Shown here piece after piece: positions 21,640 to 34,282 of a DNA stretch of 64,000 nt. The notes below the pieces were generated by a model. That model saw only the letters and a list, made by a program, of their open reading frames with translations. It did no database searches and had not been told where the DNA came from. Origin of the DNA: Lolium rigidum (Eukaryota > Streptophyta > Magnoliopsida > Poales > Poaceae); contig NC_061511.1 of NCBI RefSeq assembly GCF_022539505.1, positions 36,156,620 through 36,220,619 on the forward strand, written 5' to 3'. The position numbers and the translations under genes are program-made. The first letter of the stretch is position 1; each line of letters starts with the position of its first letter.

Positions 21640-22358
21640 ATGGACGACAATGAGCTTCTTATTCTATTTCCTGATTTAAGACATGGATGGTTTGATGCGA
21701 AAATTAAAAAACCCATGGAACATATTAGCATGAATACTTTGAATACCATTGTTGCTAATGATATGGAAAATTCTAAGCTTGGGGAAGCTGGTTTTCATGA
21801 TCTTTTTAGTCCCCCAAGCATTGAGGAGAAAATTTTCTTTGATGATACTTTGCCTCCTATTTATGATGATTATAATGATAGTAGTCTTTTAGTGCCCCTG
21901 TTATGGAGGATAAATTTGATTATGATTACAATATGCCTCCTATATTTGATGATGAGAATAATAATGATAGCTACTTTGTTGAATTTGCTCCCGCTACAAC
22001 TAATAAAATTGATTATGCTTATGTGGAGAGTAATAATTTTATGCATGAGACTCATGATAATAATGCTTTATGTGATAGTTATATTGTTGAGTTTGCTCAT
22101 GTTGCTACTGAAAGTTATTATGAGAGAGGAAAATATGGTTGTAGAAATTTTCATGTTACTAAAATGCCTCTCTATGTGCTGAAATTTTTGAAGCTACACT
22201 TGTTTTATCTTCCTATGCTTGTCACTTTGCTCTTCATGAACTTGTTTATTTACAAGATTCCTATGCATAGGAAGCATGTTAGACTTAAGTTTTTTTTGAA
22301 TTTGCCTCTTGATGCTCTCTTTTGCTTCAAATACTATTTCTTGCGAGTGCATCATTAA
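21640..22358 (+). pseudogene. A2 ORF, frameshifted copy
   Basis: The same protein as the intact 57330-58049 copy, but one base is missing at about 21895-21902, so the reading splits into 21640-22182 and 21903-22358. Near-identity outside the shift shows the two are recent duplicates. Function unknown; see the intact copy. Confidence 0.75.
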
Positions 22359-24738
22359 AACTACTGAGGCCATCTTAACGGCTATAAAGAAAGAACTTCT
22401 TGGGAGATAATCCATGTGTTATTTTGCTACAGTACTTTGTTTTATATTTGTGTCTTGGAAGTTGTTACTACTGTAGCAACCTCTCCTTATCTTAGTTTTG
22501 TGCCTAGTTGTGCCAAGTAAAGTCTTTGATAGAAAGGTTGATACTAGATTTGGATTATCTGCAGCGATTACTGATTTCTTTGTCTGTTACGAATTTCGAC
22601 CTACCTCCTCGTAGGTAGCTCAGAAAATTAAGCCAATTTACGTGCGTGATCCTCAGATATGTACGCAACTTTCATTTAATTTGGGCATTTTCATTTGAGC
22701 AAGTCTGGTGCCTCAATAAAATCCATCTTTACGGACTGTTCTGTTTTGACAGATTCTGCCTTTTATTTCGCATTGCCTCTTTTGCTATGGTGGATGAATT
22801 TCTTTGTTCCATTAATGTCCAGTAGCTTTATGCAATGTCCGGAAGTGTTAAGAATGATTGTGTCACCCCTGAACATGTTAATTTTTATTGTGCACTAACC
22901 CTCTAATGAGTTGTTTCGAGTTTGGTGTGGAGGAAGTTTTCAAGGGTCAAGAGAGGAGGATGATATACTATGATCAAGAAGAGTGAAAGCTCTAAGCTTG
23001 GGGATGCCCCGGTGGTTCACCCCTGCATATTTCAAGAAGACTCAAGCGTCTAAGCTTGGGGATGCCCAAGGCATCCCCTTCTTCATCGACAACATTATCA
23101 GGTTCCTCCCCTGAAACTATATTTTTATTCGGCCACATCTTATGTACTTTGCTTGGAGCGTCGGTTTGTTTTTGTTTTTGTTTTGCTTGAATAAAATGGA
23201 TCCTAGCATTCACTGTATGGGAGAGAGACACGCTCCGCTGTAGCATATGGACAAGTATGTCCTTAGGCTCTACTCATAGTATTCATGGCGAAGTTTCTTC
23301 TTCGTTAATTTGTTATATGGTTGGAATTGGAAAATGATACATGTAGTAAATTTCTAAAATGTCTTGAATAATTTGATACTTGGCAATTGTTGTGCTCATG
23401 TTTAAGCTCTTGCATCATATACTTTGTACCCATTAATGAAGAAACACCTAGAGCTTGCTAAATTTGGTTTGCATATTTGGTCTCTCTAAAGTCTAGATAA
23501 TATCTAGTATTGAGTTTTGAACAACAAGGAAGACGGTGTAGAGTCTTATAATGTTTACAATATGTCTTTTATGTGAGTTTTGCTGCACCGGTTCATCCTT
23601 GTGTTTGTTTCAAATAACCTTGCTAGCCTAAAACTTGTATCGAGAGGGAATACTTCTCATACATCCAAAATCCTTGAGCCAACCAATATGCCATTTGTGT
23701 CCACCATACCTACCTACTACATGGTATTTCTCCGCCATTCCAAAGTAAATTGCTTGAAGTGCTACCTTTAAATTTCTATCCCCTACCTTTGCAATATATA
23801 GCTAATGGGACAAATAGGTTAAAAACTATTGTGGTATTGAATATGTACTTATGCACTTTATCTCTTATTAAGTTGCTTGTTGTGCGATAACCATGTTTCT
23901 GGGGACGCCATCAACTATTCTTTGTTCAATATCATGTGAGTTGCTATGCATGTCCGTCTTGTCCGAAGTAAGAGAGATCTACCACCTTAATGGTTGGAGC
24001 ATGCATATTGTTAGAGAAGAACATTGGGCCGCTAACTAAAGCCATGATTCATGGTGGAAGTTTCAGTTTTGGACATATATCCTCAATCTCATATGAGAAT
24101 AATAATTGTTGCCACATGCTTATGCATTAAAGAGGAGTCCATTATCTGTTGTCCATGTTGTCCCGGTATGGATGTCTAAGTTGAGAATAATCAAAAGCGA
24201 GAAATCCAAAATGCGAGCTTTCTCCTTAGACCTTTGTACAGGCGGCATGGAGGTACCCCATTGTGACACTTGGTTAAAACATGTGTATTGCGATGATCCG
24301 GTAGTCCAAGCTAATTAGGACAAGGTGCGGGCACTATTAGTATACTATGCATGAGGCTTGCAACTTGTAAGATATAATTTACATAACTCATATGCTTTAT
24401 TACTACCGTTGACAAAATTGTTTCATGTTTTCAAAATAAAAGCTCTAGCACAAATATAGCAATCGATGCTTTCCTCTTTGAAGGATCATTCTTTTACCTT
24501 TTATGTTGAGTCGGTTCACCTATTTCTCTCCACCTCAAGAAGCAAACACTTGTGTGAACTGTGCATTGATTCCTACATACTTGCATATTGCACTTGTTAT
24601 ATTACTCTATGTTGACAATTATCCATGAGATATACATGTTACAAGTTGAAAGCAACCGCTGAAACTTAATCTTCCTTTGTGTTGCTTCAATACCTTTACT
24701 TTGATTTATTGCTTTATGAGTTAACTCTTATGCAAGAC

Positions 24739-25343
24739 TGTTATCACCGGAATTTGACCAAGTCAGAGGTGGGCCGCGATCAAGACGGGCTTAAAGATTA
24801 TATACGGAAGAAATACGTGAATCGGCCTTATATGCAAAGTTTGGGCTAGCATGCCCGTGTATCTGTAATATAGTAGGTCGTATCTTAGATTAGAAGATAG
24901 AGTTTGACCCGTGCACGGTTAGGTGCACGCCTAAATTAGAAAGTCCCCTGGACTATAAATATGTATCTAGGGTTTATGGAATAAACAACAACCAACGTTC
25001 AACACAACCAATCTCGGCGCATCGCCAACTCCTTCGTCTCGAGGGTTTCTTCCGGTAAGCACCATGCTGCCTAGATCGCATCTTGCGATCTAGGCAGCAC
25101 AAGCTTATTTACGTTGTTCATGCGTTGCTCGTGCTTGAAGCCTTTTTGATGGCGAGCAACGTAGTTATCTTAGATGTGTTAGGGTTAGCATTGTTCTTCG
25201 TATCATATGCTGTCGTAGTGCAACCCTTATACATCTAGCCGCCCTTACACCTATCTTAGGTGTAGGGGCGGCACCCCGCTTGATCATTGTTTAGTAGATC
25301 CGATCAGTTACGGTTGCTCCTTGTTCTTCAAGGATTAGTTTAA
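24739..25343 (+). mobile_element. Element C 5' LTR, first part
   Basis: Matches 39406-40010 of the intact 3' LTR. It has GACTATAAATATG at about 24950-24962, a good TATA box, and an inverted repeat GCTGCCTAGATCG/CGATCTAGGCAGC at about 25066-25098 that can fold into a strong hairpin in the transcript. It ends at the TTAA where D was inserted. Confidence 0.85.
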
Positions 25344-25355
25344 CTAGATGACCTG

Positions 25356-25371
25356 TTGCGCTATCGCGCAA
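25356..25371 (-). terminator. Helitron 3' terminal hairpin
   Basis: Perfect 6-bp stem (TTGCGC/GCGCAA) with a four-base loop, placed eight bases from the terminal CTAG (25344-25347). Hairpin plus CTRR is the Helitron 3' end that signals the end of rolling-circle transfer. Confidence 0.6.
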
Positions 25372-28300
25372 GTGCAAATAAAAGCGTATTAATATGCCAA
25401 TGAATGCTGACGTATAGAACGGTAATTTAATAAATAATTTATTTTGGTGCTTAAATATATATTTTTGGTGATGGTTCATGTCTTGAGTTGCTATATACGC
25501 ATCAAATATGACGTTTATTTCTTGTTCCTCTAAATTTTACAGAATTATACAGGATGTTTCATACCAAAATAGTTGTAAGACGATCTTTCATGTATTGGTC
25601 ATTCAAAGTTAATGTGGAGAGTACCCACGGTTCTATTAGATTCGCCTTCCATTTTTGCCATGAGATTTTGTTTTCCCATTTTTTGCTATTGTCCATTGAT
25701 ATTAAATATTTCACAATTTCTACAACTTGTCAGGCTTTACCGAAACCACATTGGTAAGCACCATATGGTATAAAACTAAATCATCAATATATCGCGTCGA
25801 TGTCTAAACACAATAAGTTCATATCATTATATTTTAGCAAAGTAGCAGCACATATCAACATTTATTTCTTCTCAAAACTAAAGCAATAATATTAGAGCAG
25901 TTTTCCGGATTCTAAATGATTTTTCAAATTTGGGTTGAAACATAGGAAAAATATAGATAAGCTTGCACTTGCTTCTTTGTTTTTTCTCCTACACCTTAAT
26001 CTTGTAGCAATAACAGTGGTAGAGTCTTGCACTTAATACTTTTTGTGTGGCTCCAGGGATTTTGCAGTATGAAGAAGATTGTGACATTTTGGGACTTGTT
26101 AATGCACTCTTTATGGCAAAAAATGAAAAGCTGTAGGTTATACATATATTTCAATGGCACAATATCACAATATATGCCATTGAGTAGATTTACATAGGCT
26201 GCATTAGCGGCCAAAGGAAAGAAGTCCATACACACAACAAAAGTAGTGTAACCGAGAGTGAAAGCATAAAGCACCACCTAATTTTCATAGGCAATTCGCA
26301 TTAGTGGCACTACGTTTTGGAGAACTGGAGATGTTTCCATTTTAGTTAAAAGAGAAACAACACATGAAGTGATTGGTTCAGTGGTTCAGTGTATCACCAC
26401 AAGGGCCAAGAAAATATATTAATGGAAGTAGACTGTAGCATACTGCATTTGAGTTTTTTTACGGGGAAGTCTGCATTTGAGTATAAGAGATAACAAACGT
26501 GTTGCCAACGATGTCCAAATTTATTCTTGACAGGACTACGAACAGTATGCATAGAAATGAAAGGAGAACATGGATAAAAGATACACAATGTCGGCTATCA
26601 TGGAGAGTACAAATTGCGGTGAAGGCATTAGAATCATGCAAGTCTCATTAATACAAAATTTTCAAGTAAGATTGCAAAGAGAAGAGGAAAGAAGAAGAAA
26701 CATATAACTACAAAGTGAGTGCTACATATCGTCAACATACATGTCAAAACATCTCCTGCTTAAATAGTTCTAGGACAAAAACGAAAGGACTGAAAATCAA
26801 CTATTTCCTAGAATCACAGCTCAAGAAGATCCCAAGAAAGGCGAGTAACATGCCACCAAAGAAGTAATTGTATTGATCATGAGATATTATTTGTCACCTC
26901 AAGCTGATTGGAGTCAGCTCAAGAAGATCCCAAGAAAGGCAGTAACATCATGTAAGAGACTCATCCGTACTTTTAACCGCCTTCTAAAACTCAAAACTAT
27001 GAAAGGGAAGTACATACGCATAAAATAACCAAGATGGGAGTTAGATCTTTTATTATTCACCTCCAAAAATGCGAGCAGATCCACTTAATGTTCTCCATGC
27101 ATTAACCTGTATTACCATCATTATGCTAATGAAATAATAAAAAACCTACAGTTAGGTAGCTAAATTGAGATTTTTGCATCAGCATAACAAATTCTTTTTA
27201 GTACCTTTAGAATTTGAAAACCCATACGAGAGAATGAAATGGGAGGATATAGCTGCAAGTAAACTCCCCGAGAGAAAAACACATATCTCGGTTAGCTCTA
27301 TGGTTCAAACTTCAAACAAGAACGGTCCAACCTTTACAAGCATGAAGAACAATATTTTGGCGAGACCTTCCACTATTAATACTAAAGCTGATTCACAAGG
27401 AAAGTGAAATACTGAATATTCAGCATAATTAGTTACTGCTAATAATATAATAACTACAGACCTAAAATCTTTGCGATATTACAAACTATAATTCTCTGAG
27501 CATTACGTTCAGCGGATCTTTCTTCCCTGAGAACTCAAGTGGTAGCCCCTATATTTAGAAATCTTCAAGGACCCCGGAACAAATTGCAGCATCATTGTCA
27601 AGGAGAACTGAACTCATGGGTGCAAACCTATTTAGGAAACTAAATAATTTCAGAGTATGAAACAAAAAGCACACGAAGATAAATCGAAGGAAAACATCTT
27701 CGTGGCGAATCGACAACGGCTCACCTTGGCTCAACGTATTTGTGCCCCGAGAACCCAAGTGGTAACCATTGTGTTTAGAAATCTTCGAGGACCAGGAACA
27801 AATTGCCCGCATCATTGGCAAGGAGAAGCTGGACCAATGGGTGCATGCCTATTTAGGGAACTAAATAATTTTAGAGTATGAAACAAAAAGCACACGAAGA
27901 TAAATCGAAGGAAAACACCTTCTGCAACGAATCGACAATGGCTCACCTTGGCTCAACGTATTTGTGCGCCTCTGCATCGTTGAATTACTTTACCACCCTG
28001 GGCGCTGATTAGAGGTTGGGCTGGAAGAGGCGAAGCCCTGCTGCCTGCTGTCTCTGCACGGCATAATTACAAATCAATCAGCTTTTGAATTCTTCTAGCT
28101 CCGGCGAGAATAATTCACATGAAACAATCAAATAGAGTTGGAATTCACCTAGAGATAGCAAATTCAAGTAGATTAACGCTCTCGTGCAACCTCATTGGAT
28201 TGTTCTCAAACACCTTGTTTGCACAGATCAAATCAAAGCATAGCCAAAGGATAGACGAGGAAGCACATAAGGAGAGAGCATCACCTCGTATGGATGTCAT

Positions 28301-29044
28301 GGCACAACGGAAAGCGGTTCTCTGTCTGCCGAGCGCCACGATCACCAACCGGATAACCCAAAGCTAATCCATCATGAATCATGCACACCTCAATTGAAAT
28401 ACCAACCAGTATGTTTCATGAGTCCTGCTAAATTTGTGGTTTGCAAAATCACTACGTACGGGGATGTATTGTGACTATTGTACAAACTCTTCCATTTAAA
28501 ACTACGAGAAAATCGGGCTTTTGCCATGAATGAAGAGAGAACGCAAACAGAGGTCCGAAACTTGATGGTGTGCCTTAAAATACCTCGGTGCCGGTAATAT
28601 CCATTGCATTACTAATGTCGGCAAGTTTTAGAGCAGGGGCATTGTTTACTCCATCCCCGAGAGAACAAAGGGTCGCCTTTCTGCGTAGTAGAGTCTTCTA
28701 CCTCGGATGAATCTTTACATGAGAGAAATGCCTAAATCAGTGCGAACAAAAAAATATTAATAACATGCTAATAGATGCTAACATATAGGATGGTATTTTG
28801 GTGCAAATGCATAAGAGAGACAATACTGTAACCATCATATGAATATTGTCACAAATATATTACATAACTTAAGTGATTTATCGTGGTTTCATAGAATGTT
28901 GGTGCTACATACACGATAGTAACGGAAGGAACACTTCTTTTTTGGTCAGCCCATACAACGCTTCTGTACCCCTTAATATCTACTGATGTTCCTGGATGGT
29001 AAGCATCCGTCTCAAACATACAGAAAAGTCCAAGTAAATCTTGT
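25372..29044. other. D interior without recognised genes, with local duplications
   Basis: AT-rich sequence with short exon-like islands. CAGCTCAAGAAGATCCCAAG repeats at about 26819 and 26917. A 220-bp unit is repeated at 27527-27970 (listed separately). A GC-richer island near 28190-28360 carries a 67-codon minus-strand frame of unknown origin. No complete gene was seen. Confidence 0.4.
27527..27970. repeat. 220-bp tandem duplication inside D
   Basis: GAGAACTCAAGTGGTA at 27529 recurs as GAGAACCCAAGTGGTA at 27749, and the similarity runs through GAAACAAAAAGCACACGAAG and TCACCTTGGCTCAACG in both units. Divergence is several percent, older than the LTR pairs. Confidence 0.75.
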
Positions 29045-29117
29045 CACCTCGTTGTTTGAAATCAAAAGCTCCAGGGTCATCTGTGGTTCCAGCAGCAAAT
29101 GCAAACCCCATGCTTAT
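29045..29117 (-). pseudogene. Neutral ceramidase exon fragment captured by D
   Basis: The minus strand encodes MGFAFAAGTTDDPGAFDFKQ, which matches from memory the conserved motif of plant neutral ceramidases (GFAFAAGTTDGPGAFDF..GD), enzymes that hydrolyse ceramide to sphingosine and fatty acid. Only this short exon piece is recognisable. Flanking minus-strand sequence has stops. It lies in element D with other fragments of the same orientation, the pattern expected from Helitron gene capture. It cannot make an enzyme. Confidence 0.6.
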
Positions 29118-31446
29118 ATGTAGAATAATGTGTTGTCCACGAGGCCCAAGACCGGAATCAGCTTTTAGTTATCTGAGCATGAAAGAACTTTCTGGTAGCC
29201 ATAAGAAAAATTGACATTGTTCCATTCTAATTTACATAATACTAAAATAAATGGATGCTAGAAACATGTTAAGAGCAAGAGTACATCATATAAGCAATTG
29301 AACATCAGAATCCTAGCTATCGATATATAGATGGTTACTAATCAGAGACATTGGACCTGGACCTGGTCAACCACACAGTTGAACCTGGGCAAGCATACTA
29401 ATGTTTTTGAACCAAACACAACAAAATGTCTAACATCAAAGGACTTACTTTTCATCATAGTAGGATAGGAAGCAGCCCTGAAGGACCACATGTTTTTTGT
29501 CGATACCAAATAGAAAACAATCTTCACATAAGCATAACATGAGCACGGTTAATTGTACATTATCAAGCACCAATAACACCTATCTGAATAGCAGAATAAC
29601 TTCCACAACGAAATGGACCGGCGCGTATACTATTGCAACCTAAATGCACAGATGTAGGAAATCATAGTTAGCAGCAAAGCAAGTTAAATGTTCACAGAGG
29701 ATGGCCAGTGCCACGGATCAATGAAATAATTACATATAAAGTGAATGTTACTCGAACGGGAGATGAATCTTCGCCCGAGATTGAATATAGAAAATATGAT
29801 AATCTCACCTTAGATCTGCAATAGCACATTTAGGAATAACACCACTCTTCCACGATCATACAAGTACCCGAACAAAAACACTTCGAGATCGACGGCGAGC
29901 AACCTTATCGAAGCTACTACAAATAGGAAAATAGTGATCGGCGGTAGCTTGGTAGCCAAGTCCCAACTGAATCATTTTAGTTTTTCCGGCCATGCTGATT
30001 TGCCCAGCAGGGTGATAAATTTGAAGCAAGAAATGAAAATAGCATGAAATATGAATTGAAGGCCTCGCGGCCACACACACATACACACCTCTCCTTCTAC
30101 TCTCTTATGATCACCACCCCGGGTTCCACCACCACGAGCGGCGCCCTGGACGCCATGTGGCGGGTACCACTTGCTCCAACCCGTAGACCATGAGAGCCAT
30201 GCCGTGAGCGCACCATCGACTCGTGCATATGAACCTGCGAGAAAACGGTCAATGTGTAAAACCGAAGAGTACATGCACATGAACCTGAAGAGGACATAAC
30301 AAAATAGTACAACTGGATGCGTAAAACTAAGCAGTTTGCGAAGAGATCATAAAGAGACATAATAAAATATATCTTCATCAGTAACTAATTAATGGGGATG
30401 TGAATGACCTTGAAAACAAAAAGGAAATGAAATCCGACACAAAACATGCGAGAGAACATGAGAAATTACACCCGAGGCTACTTCGTGGTTGCTGCTGAAG
30501 CTTCGCCAGCACACTGTCGACGCCATGCAGTGCTGCTAACGGCAGAAAGGATGACCATCATGATCGTGAAACCCCAAGCCAGCGCCGGCCTCCACCATCA
30601 GAGCAGATCAACATATATGTCCTCCTTGCTTCAGATCAAGGAAGAAATAAAACAATGAAATGGAAGAGCAAGCAGCAATATGTGAAACCATATTTTCTAA
30701 GATACATATATATTTACAATCCTTGATAGTAACCACCTGAAATTTTCCCACTTCTTCCACTCAAAATTAGCACTGAATATCATTCTAAAGTAAAAGAGGG
30801 GCAAATGCTTTCCTGCTTCAGTACACACTAAGGTTAGTCGTGTCAATGTTGTAGTCAAGAGAGCTTAGTTATATGAAACTCTTTCTTAGGCAGATAAGAA
30901 AAGTAACCATTTTTTTGGCAAATAAGCTCAATTTTAGCATCTCCTAAGCTCCCAGCCACTTTAATTTAAGACATATTAACTCAAAACAAATGGTATCTTG
31001 TGTAACATGGCAAGCAAGAGATGCAAGAACTTGCTTGAATGAAATGGACGGAGTAATATATGGCATGGACTTTCTAGCATGTAGATTTACCCCAAAAATA
31101 CTCATATTGTATTTCACAACTTCTGAATGCTTCTTCAATTATTCAGTTATATATTCACAGAGATTTACCACAAAAAAAAATGTACCACCCAAATTTTAAG
31201 AGAAAACAGAAGAAACCCATCACCTTATCAGGTACCAAAACAAAAGGATGGGGAAAGAAAAACATACAATTGAAATGAGCAGAGCTAGATGAAGAAAACA
31301 AACATGAATGCATTGTACTTGTAAACTAAAACGTAAGGCTAGTGCATTCACAACATTTCTTTATCCAGTTTGCAAAAATATATAATAAACTAATTACATA
31401 AAAATGCAGGAACAAAGATATCACCTTGTTCTGACAACATTCCTCT

Positions 31447-31620
31447 TGTGACAGAGAGATCACCTTGTTCTCCTTCATGAAACTCTTTCGTGAGATTCTT
31501 CCACTGAATTTGAGTAAATGGAAACGATGGAGTAACTTGTTGTACCATGACTTGCGTTTCGACTCCGCAGACATCACCTGGATCTTCTCACATCATGTTG
31601 TTTCCATCTTGCTGCCAAAT
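31447..31620 (-). other. Exon-like fragment in D, not recognised
   Basis: Minus-strand open sequence rich in Lys, Arg and Ser (for example SAESKRKSWYNKLLHRFHLL) with an acceptor-like TTTGGCAG upstream near 31612 and donor-like GTGATCTC sites downstream. Family not recognised. It has the same orientation as the ceramidase and PGRL1 fragments. Confidence 0.3.
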
Positions 31621-31799
31621 GTAAGAACAGGAAGAGAAAACAGAGTTACATCAACGTCAATACAAATGTATGCATGCACTACTTGGAGGAGTATAAATAA
31701 TAGCCTCAAGAGAAGATGGTCTATAGGTGTGAACATTTAACTTCACTTTTTTAGCATGTCCTGGTCTCATTGACGGATCGGAGTGTTATGGAAGCAGAG

Positions 31800-31925
31800 C
31801 CCAAGGCACCTTTAGTAGTTTGAGCTCGTCGAACTCGACGTCGGACATGATGGAGTTGCCGTTGATATAGACCATCAAAGCCTCCCGTAGCCTCTGCTCA
31901 TCGGCGCACCGCAAACATAGGGAAC
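31800..31925 (-). pseudogene. PGRL1-like exon fragment captured by D
   Basis: The minus strand encodes CADEQRLREALMVYINGNSI followed by MSDVEFDELKLLK. This resembles from memory the stromal segment of PGR5-like protein 1 (ADEQ.FLEA..AY..GNPIM.DEEYD.LK), a thylakoid protein of cyclic electron flow. A GTGCCT donor-like sequence follows the last Lys codon. Only one exon is recognised and no complete frame exists. The match is by motif memory and needs a search. Confidence 0.5.
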
Positions 31926-32484
31926 CAATTTCAACGCTACTTTATTCCATATCCATGTCTAAAACAACAATTAACATGCAAGTGCCTAGTAAATCTTAAT
32001 TCTTTATGAAGAACCATGATATCATAAATCAAGCATATCTTTATAACGCAAACTGGAAGATGATCTAAACATAAATATCAAGCAAAGAAAAGAAAGGAAA
32101 AGGGAGAATCTGGATGGCATAACTGAACATGTAAGTGCTATAGCTGGGCTTATATGCAGAGGCAACTGTAGTACTGCATGCCGTGATAGAATATACAAAT
32201 CTAATACATAAATTACGAGATAAAATCTCAAACATAAATTATGAATTAGAATGAAAATAGATTTGGAATTGAAATGCATGGGGAGAAGAAAAGAAATGCA
32301 CGACTAGAAACCTTTAACTCGTTTATTCGACTTTTTTAGATTCATCAATTTAGAGATTTCCTTCTAGCAAGCAATGCATCATTGACCCCAAACTTGTACC
32401 TCTGCTTTTGCGTTTGCCATGTCGAAGCAGCCGAAGAACATAGAGAAGCAACAGGATTGATATAACTTTTAATTTCAGCGAAAT

Positions 32485-32716
32485 CTAGCACTACGAAATT
32501 GCATACAATGGCATTCCTCCAAATCAGCTTCCTATGGTTCTTCTGTTTGGTCAAATCCATGTCAAAGATACAAATGGAGTAGCAAATTATCATGAACAAT
32601 CTAGCACTACGAAATTGCATACAATGGCATTCCTCCAAATCAGCTTCCTATGGTTCTTCTGTTTGGTCAAATCCATGTCAAAGCTACAAATGGAGTAGCA
32701 AATTATCATGAACAAC
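32485..32716. repeat. 116-bp tandem duplication inside D
   Basis: CTAGCACTACGAAATTGCAT begins at 32485 and again at 32601. The units are almost identical (one difference seen, AAAGATACAAA versus AAAGCTACAAA), so the duplication is recent. It accounts for the repeated residues in frames crossing it. Confidence 0.9.
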
Positions 32717-32777
32717 AGACGGGCAAATCAATTCAGAATCCAAAGATATATGTAGATCTGGAGCAGATGATCTCACC

Positions 32778-33440
32778 GTGCCTTCTCTGGCCATGTCCAT
32801 GTATGCCAATCCACTCCGGTTGGGGAAGAGGAGATCAGGATGACGACGAGCGAGGGCATGGCCAAGGGAGTGCGGCCGGCACCAGTCCGGCCTGCCCCCA
32901 GCACCCCTTCACCCAGCGCCGCCCCTCGCTGCTCCTCTACCTCCGGCTGGGTAGGTCGCGGGAGAGGGGCGCGACGACGACGGTTTGGGGCCTCGGAGGA
33001 GGAGACACGAGGGGGTGAGGCAACGCGCCACAACCTACAGTGGGTAGCTCGATTTATGCACTCACCGCGCCTCCCCGTCACCATCGACGCCGCAGTTCGC
33101 CTCCAGCAGTGGGCCGCCGCGGATCCGGACGCCTCCCACCAGTTCTTCACTTGAGGCAGCCGCCCCGCGCTGGCCCGTCACCGTCGCCTCCAGTCGTCGC
33201 CGCCGCGCCGCCCTCCATCTTGATCTCGCCGCACGCCGGCGCAACGGAGCGACGGACGGTGCCTCTTCCCTTCCGTCTCCATGGCCGGGCCGGGCCGAGC
33301 CGCCGTAGTCTCCAGAGGAGGAGGAGGAGGAGGAGGCGAGGGATTGGGGGAGGACGGGAGGCACGGGATTGGGGAGAGGAGGAGGCTTTTGGTTGGTTAG
33401 GGTTTTCGCTCTTTGATTTTCCGAGCGACGCGACGACGGA
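32778..33440 (-). pseudogene. GC-rich 5' gene fragment (first exon-like) captured by D
   Basis: Read on the minus strand, GAAAACCCTAACC at about 33395-33408 and a CTCC-rich leader precede ATG codons in a GC-rich island. A donor-like GGTGAGTGC follows at about 33055 and another, GTGAGATC, at about 32777. This is the usual composition of a grass first exon with 5' UTR. The encoded residues are of low complexity (Arg, Ala, Gly) and not identifiable. It is probably the captured start of a host gene. Confidence 0.4.
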
Positions 33441-33660
33441 CGCTCGCTGTCTCAAACAAATGGCCCCACGCACGCACGGGCCCAGCCGTCATGCACCCGG
33501 AACAAGCGGCGGCCGGTAGAAAAAAGCTACTACATCCGACGGCTGAGGAGAAAAGCGGGTTTCATAACTTTACTGTGAGGTGAAACGGACGGACGAGATT
33601 GTTTTGCCCCTCTCAGACCCCCTGGATGGCTGGGTAGTCTTTCAACATTTATAGAAGTAA

Positions 33661-34224
33661 TATCCGCAATAGTTAGGCCTTACAAAGGGTTGGAGGATCC
33701 AGCGGCGTGTAGGGTGTAGTTTGCTAGCCCTAGACAGGATGTTCCGGGGATCAACCTCGTGTTGGTTTTTAGGCCCTGTCTAGGATCGGCTTACGATCAC
33801 CGTACGCGAGCGCGAGGCCCAATCGTGAGTAGGATGATCCGATTATGCGGTGAAAACCCTAAATCGTCGTAGATCGCTTTAGCTTTATCTTGATCAAGCA
33901 GGACCACCATATATTCGTACACCTCGTACGAATCATGGGTGGATCGGCTCTTTGAGCCGATTCACGGGACAAGCGAGAGCCGATCGAGGCTCGTATTTAA
34001 TGTTTACGTGTATGCCATGCAGGAAACTAAGCGAGGCATCATCCAACACCTTCCGACCAGGTATAGGTCAGGTGGCACGCCCTTGCGACGAGCATCGGAC
34101 GTGTGACCGAGAAGGCTTTGCGGGCCGTCGCTGCGAGGGACCGGAGCCGGCCGCAGCCACCGAGTTGTTCCCGGCTCTACTTGTGTTGCCGGTCGCTGCC
34201 CGCCGGTGGGTTTCGACCGCAACA
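33661..34224 (+). mobile_element. Element C 5' LTR, second part
   Basis: Continues the LTR from TATCCGCAATAG and ends GACCGCAACA at 34224. It contains GGATCGGCTCTTTGAGCCGAT, a GCCGAT inverted repeat, which also recurs in the 3' untranslated part of C. The primer-site region CATTCACGCACGCCCGGTGG follows immediately. Confidence 0.85.
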
Positions 34225-34282
34225 CATTCACGCACGCCCGGTGGGACAATCTTCGACATCCACCACATCGCCATCTACATCC

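Larger units (their letters stand above)
25344..33660 (-). mobile_element. Element D: Helitron-like element carrying gene fragments
   Basis: It sits exactly between A and T of the LTR sequence TTAA|TATCC, with no duplication needed, as Helitrons do. Read on the minus strand its 3' end is CTAG preceded by the hairpin TTGCGC-GATA-GCGCAA eight bases upstream. The 5' end (around 33660) reads TTACTTCTATAAATG and lacks the canonical TC directly at the A. This is the weak point; TC occurs five bases in. There is no Rep/helicase, so it is non-autonomous. It holds exon-like pieces with splice sites on the minus strand. A DNA transposon with TAA duplication is the alternative. Confidence 0.6.

Noticed and set aside
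25344..33660. Element D as a PIF/Harbinger or CACTA transposon with a TAA duplication
   Set aside because: TAA can be read at both edges, but the ends show no matching terminal inverted repeats, while CTAG plus hairpin fits a Helitron 3' end. Kept as a lower-probability alternative.
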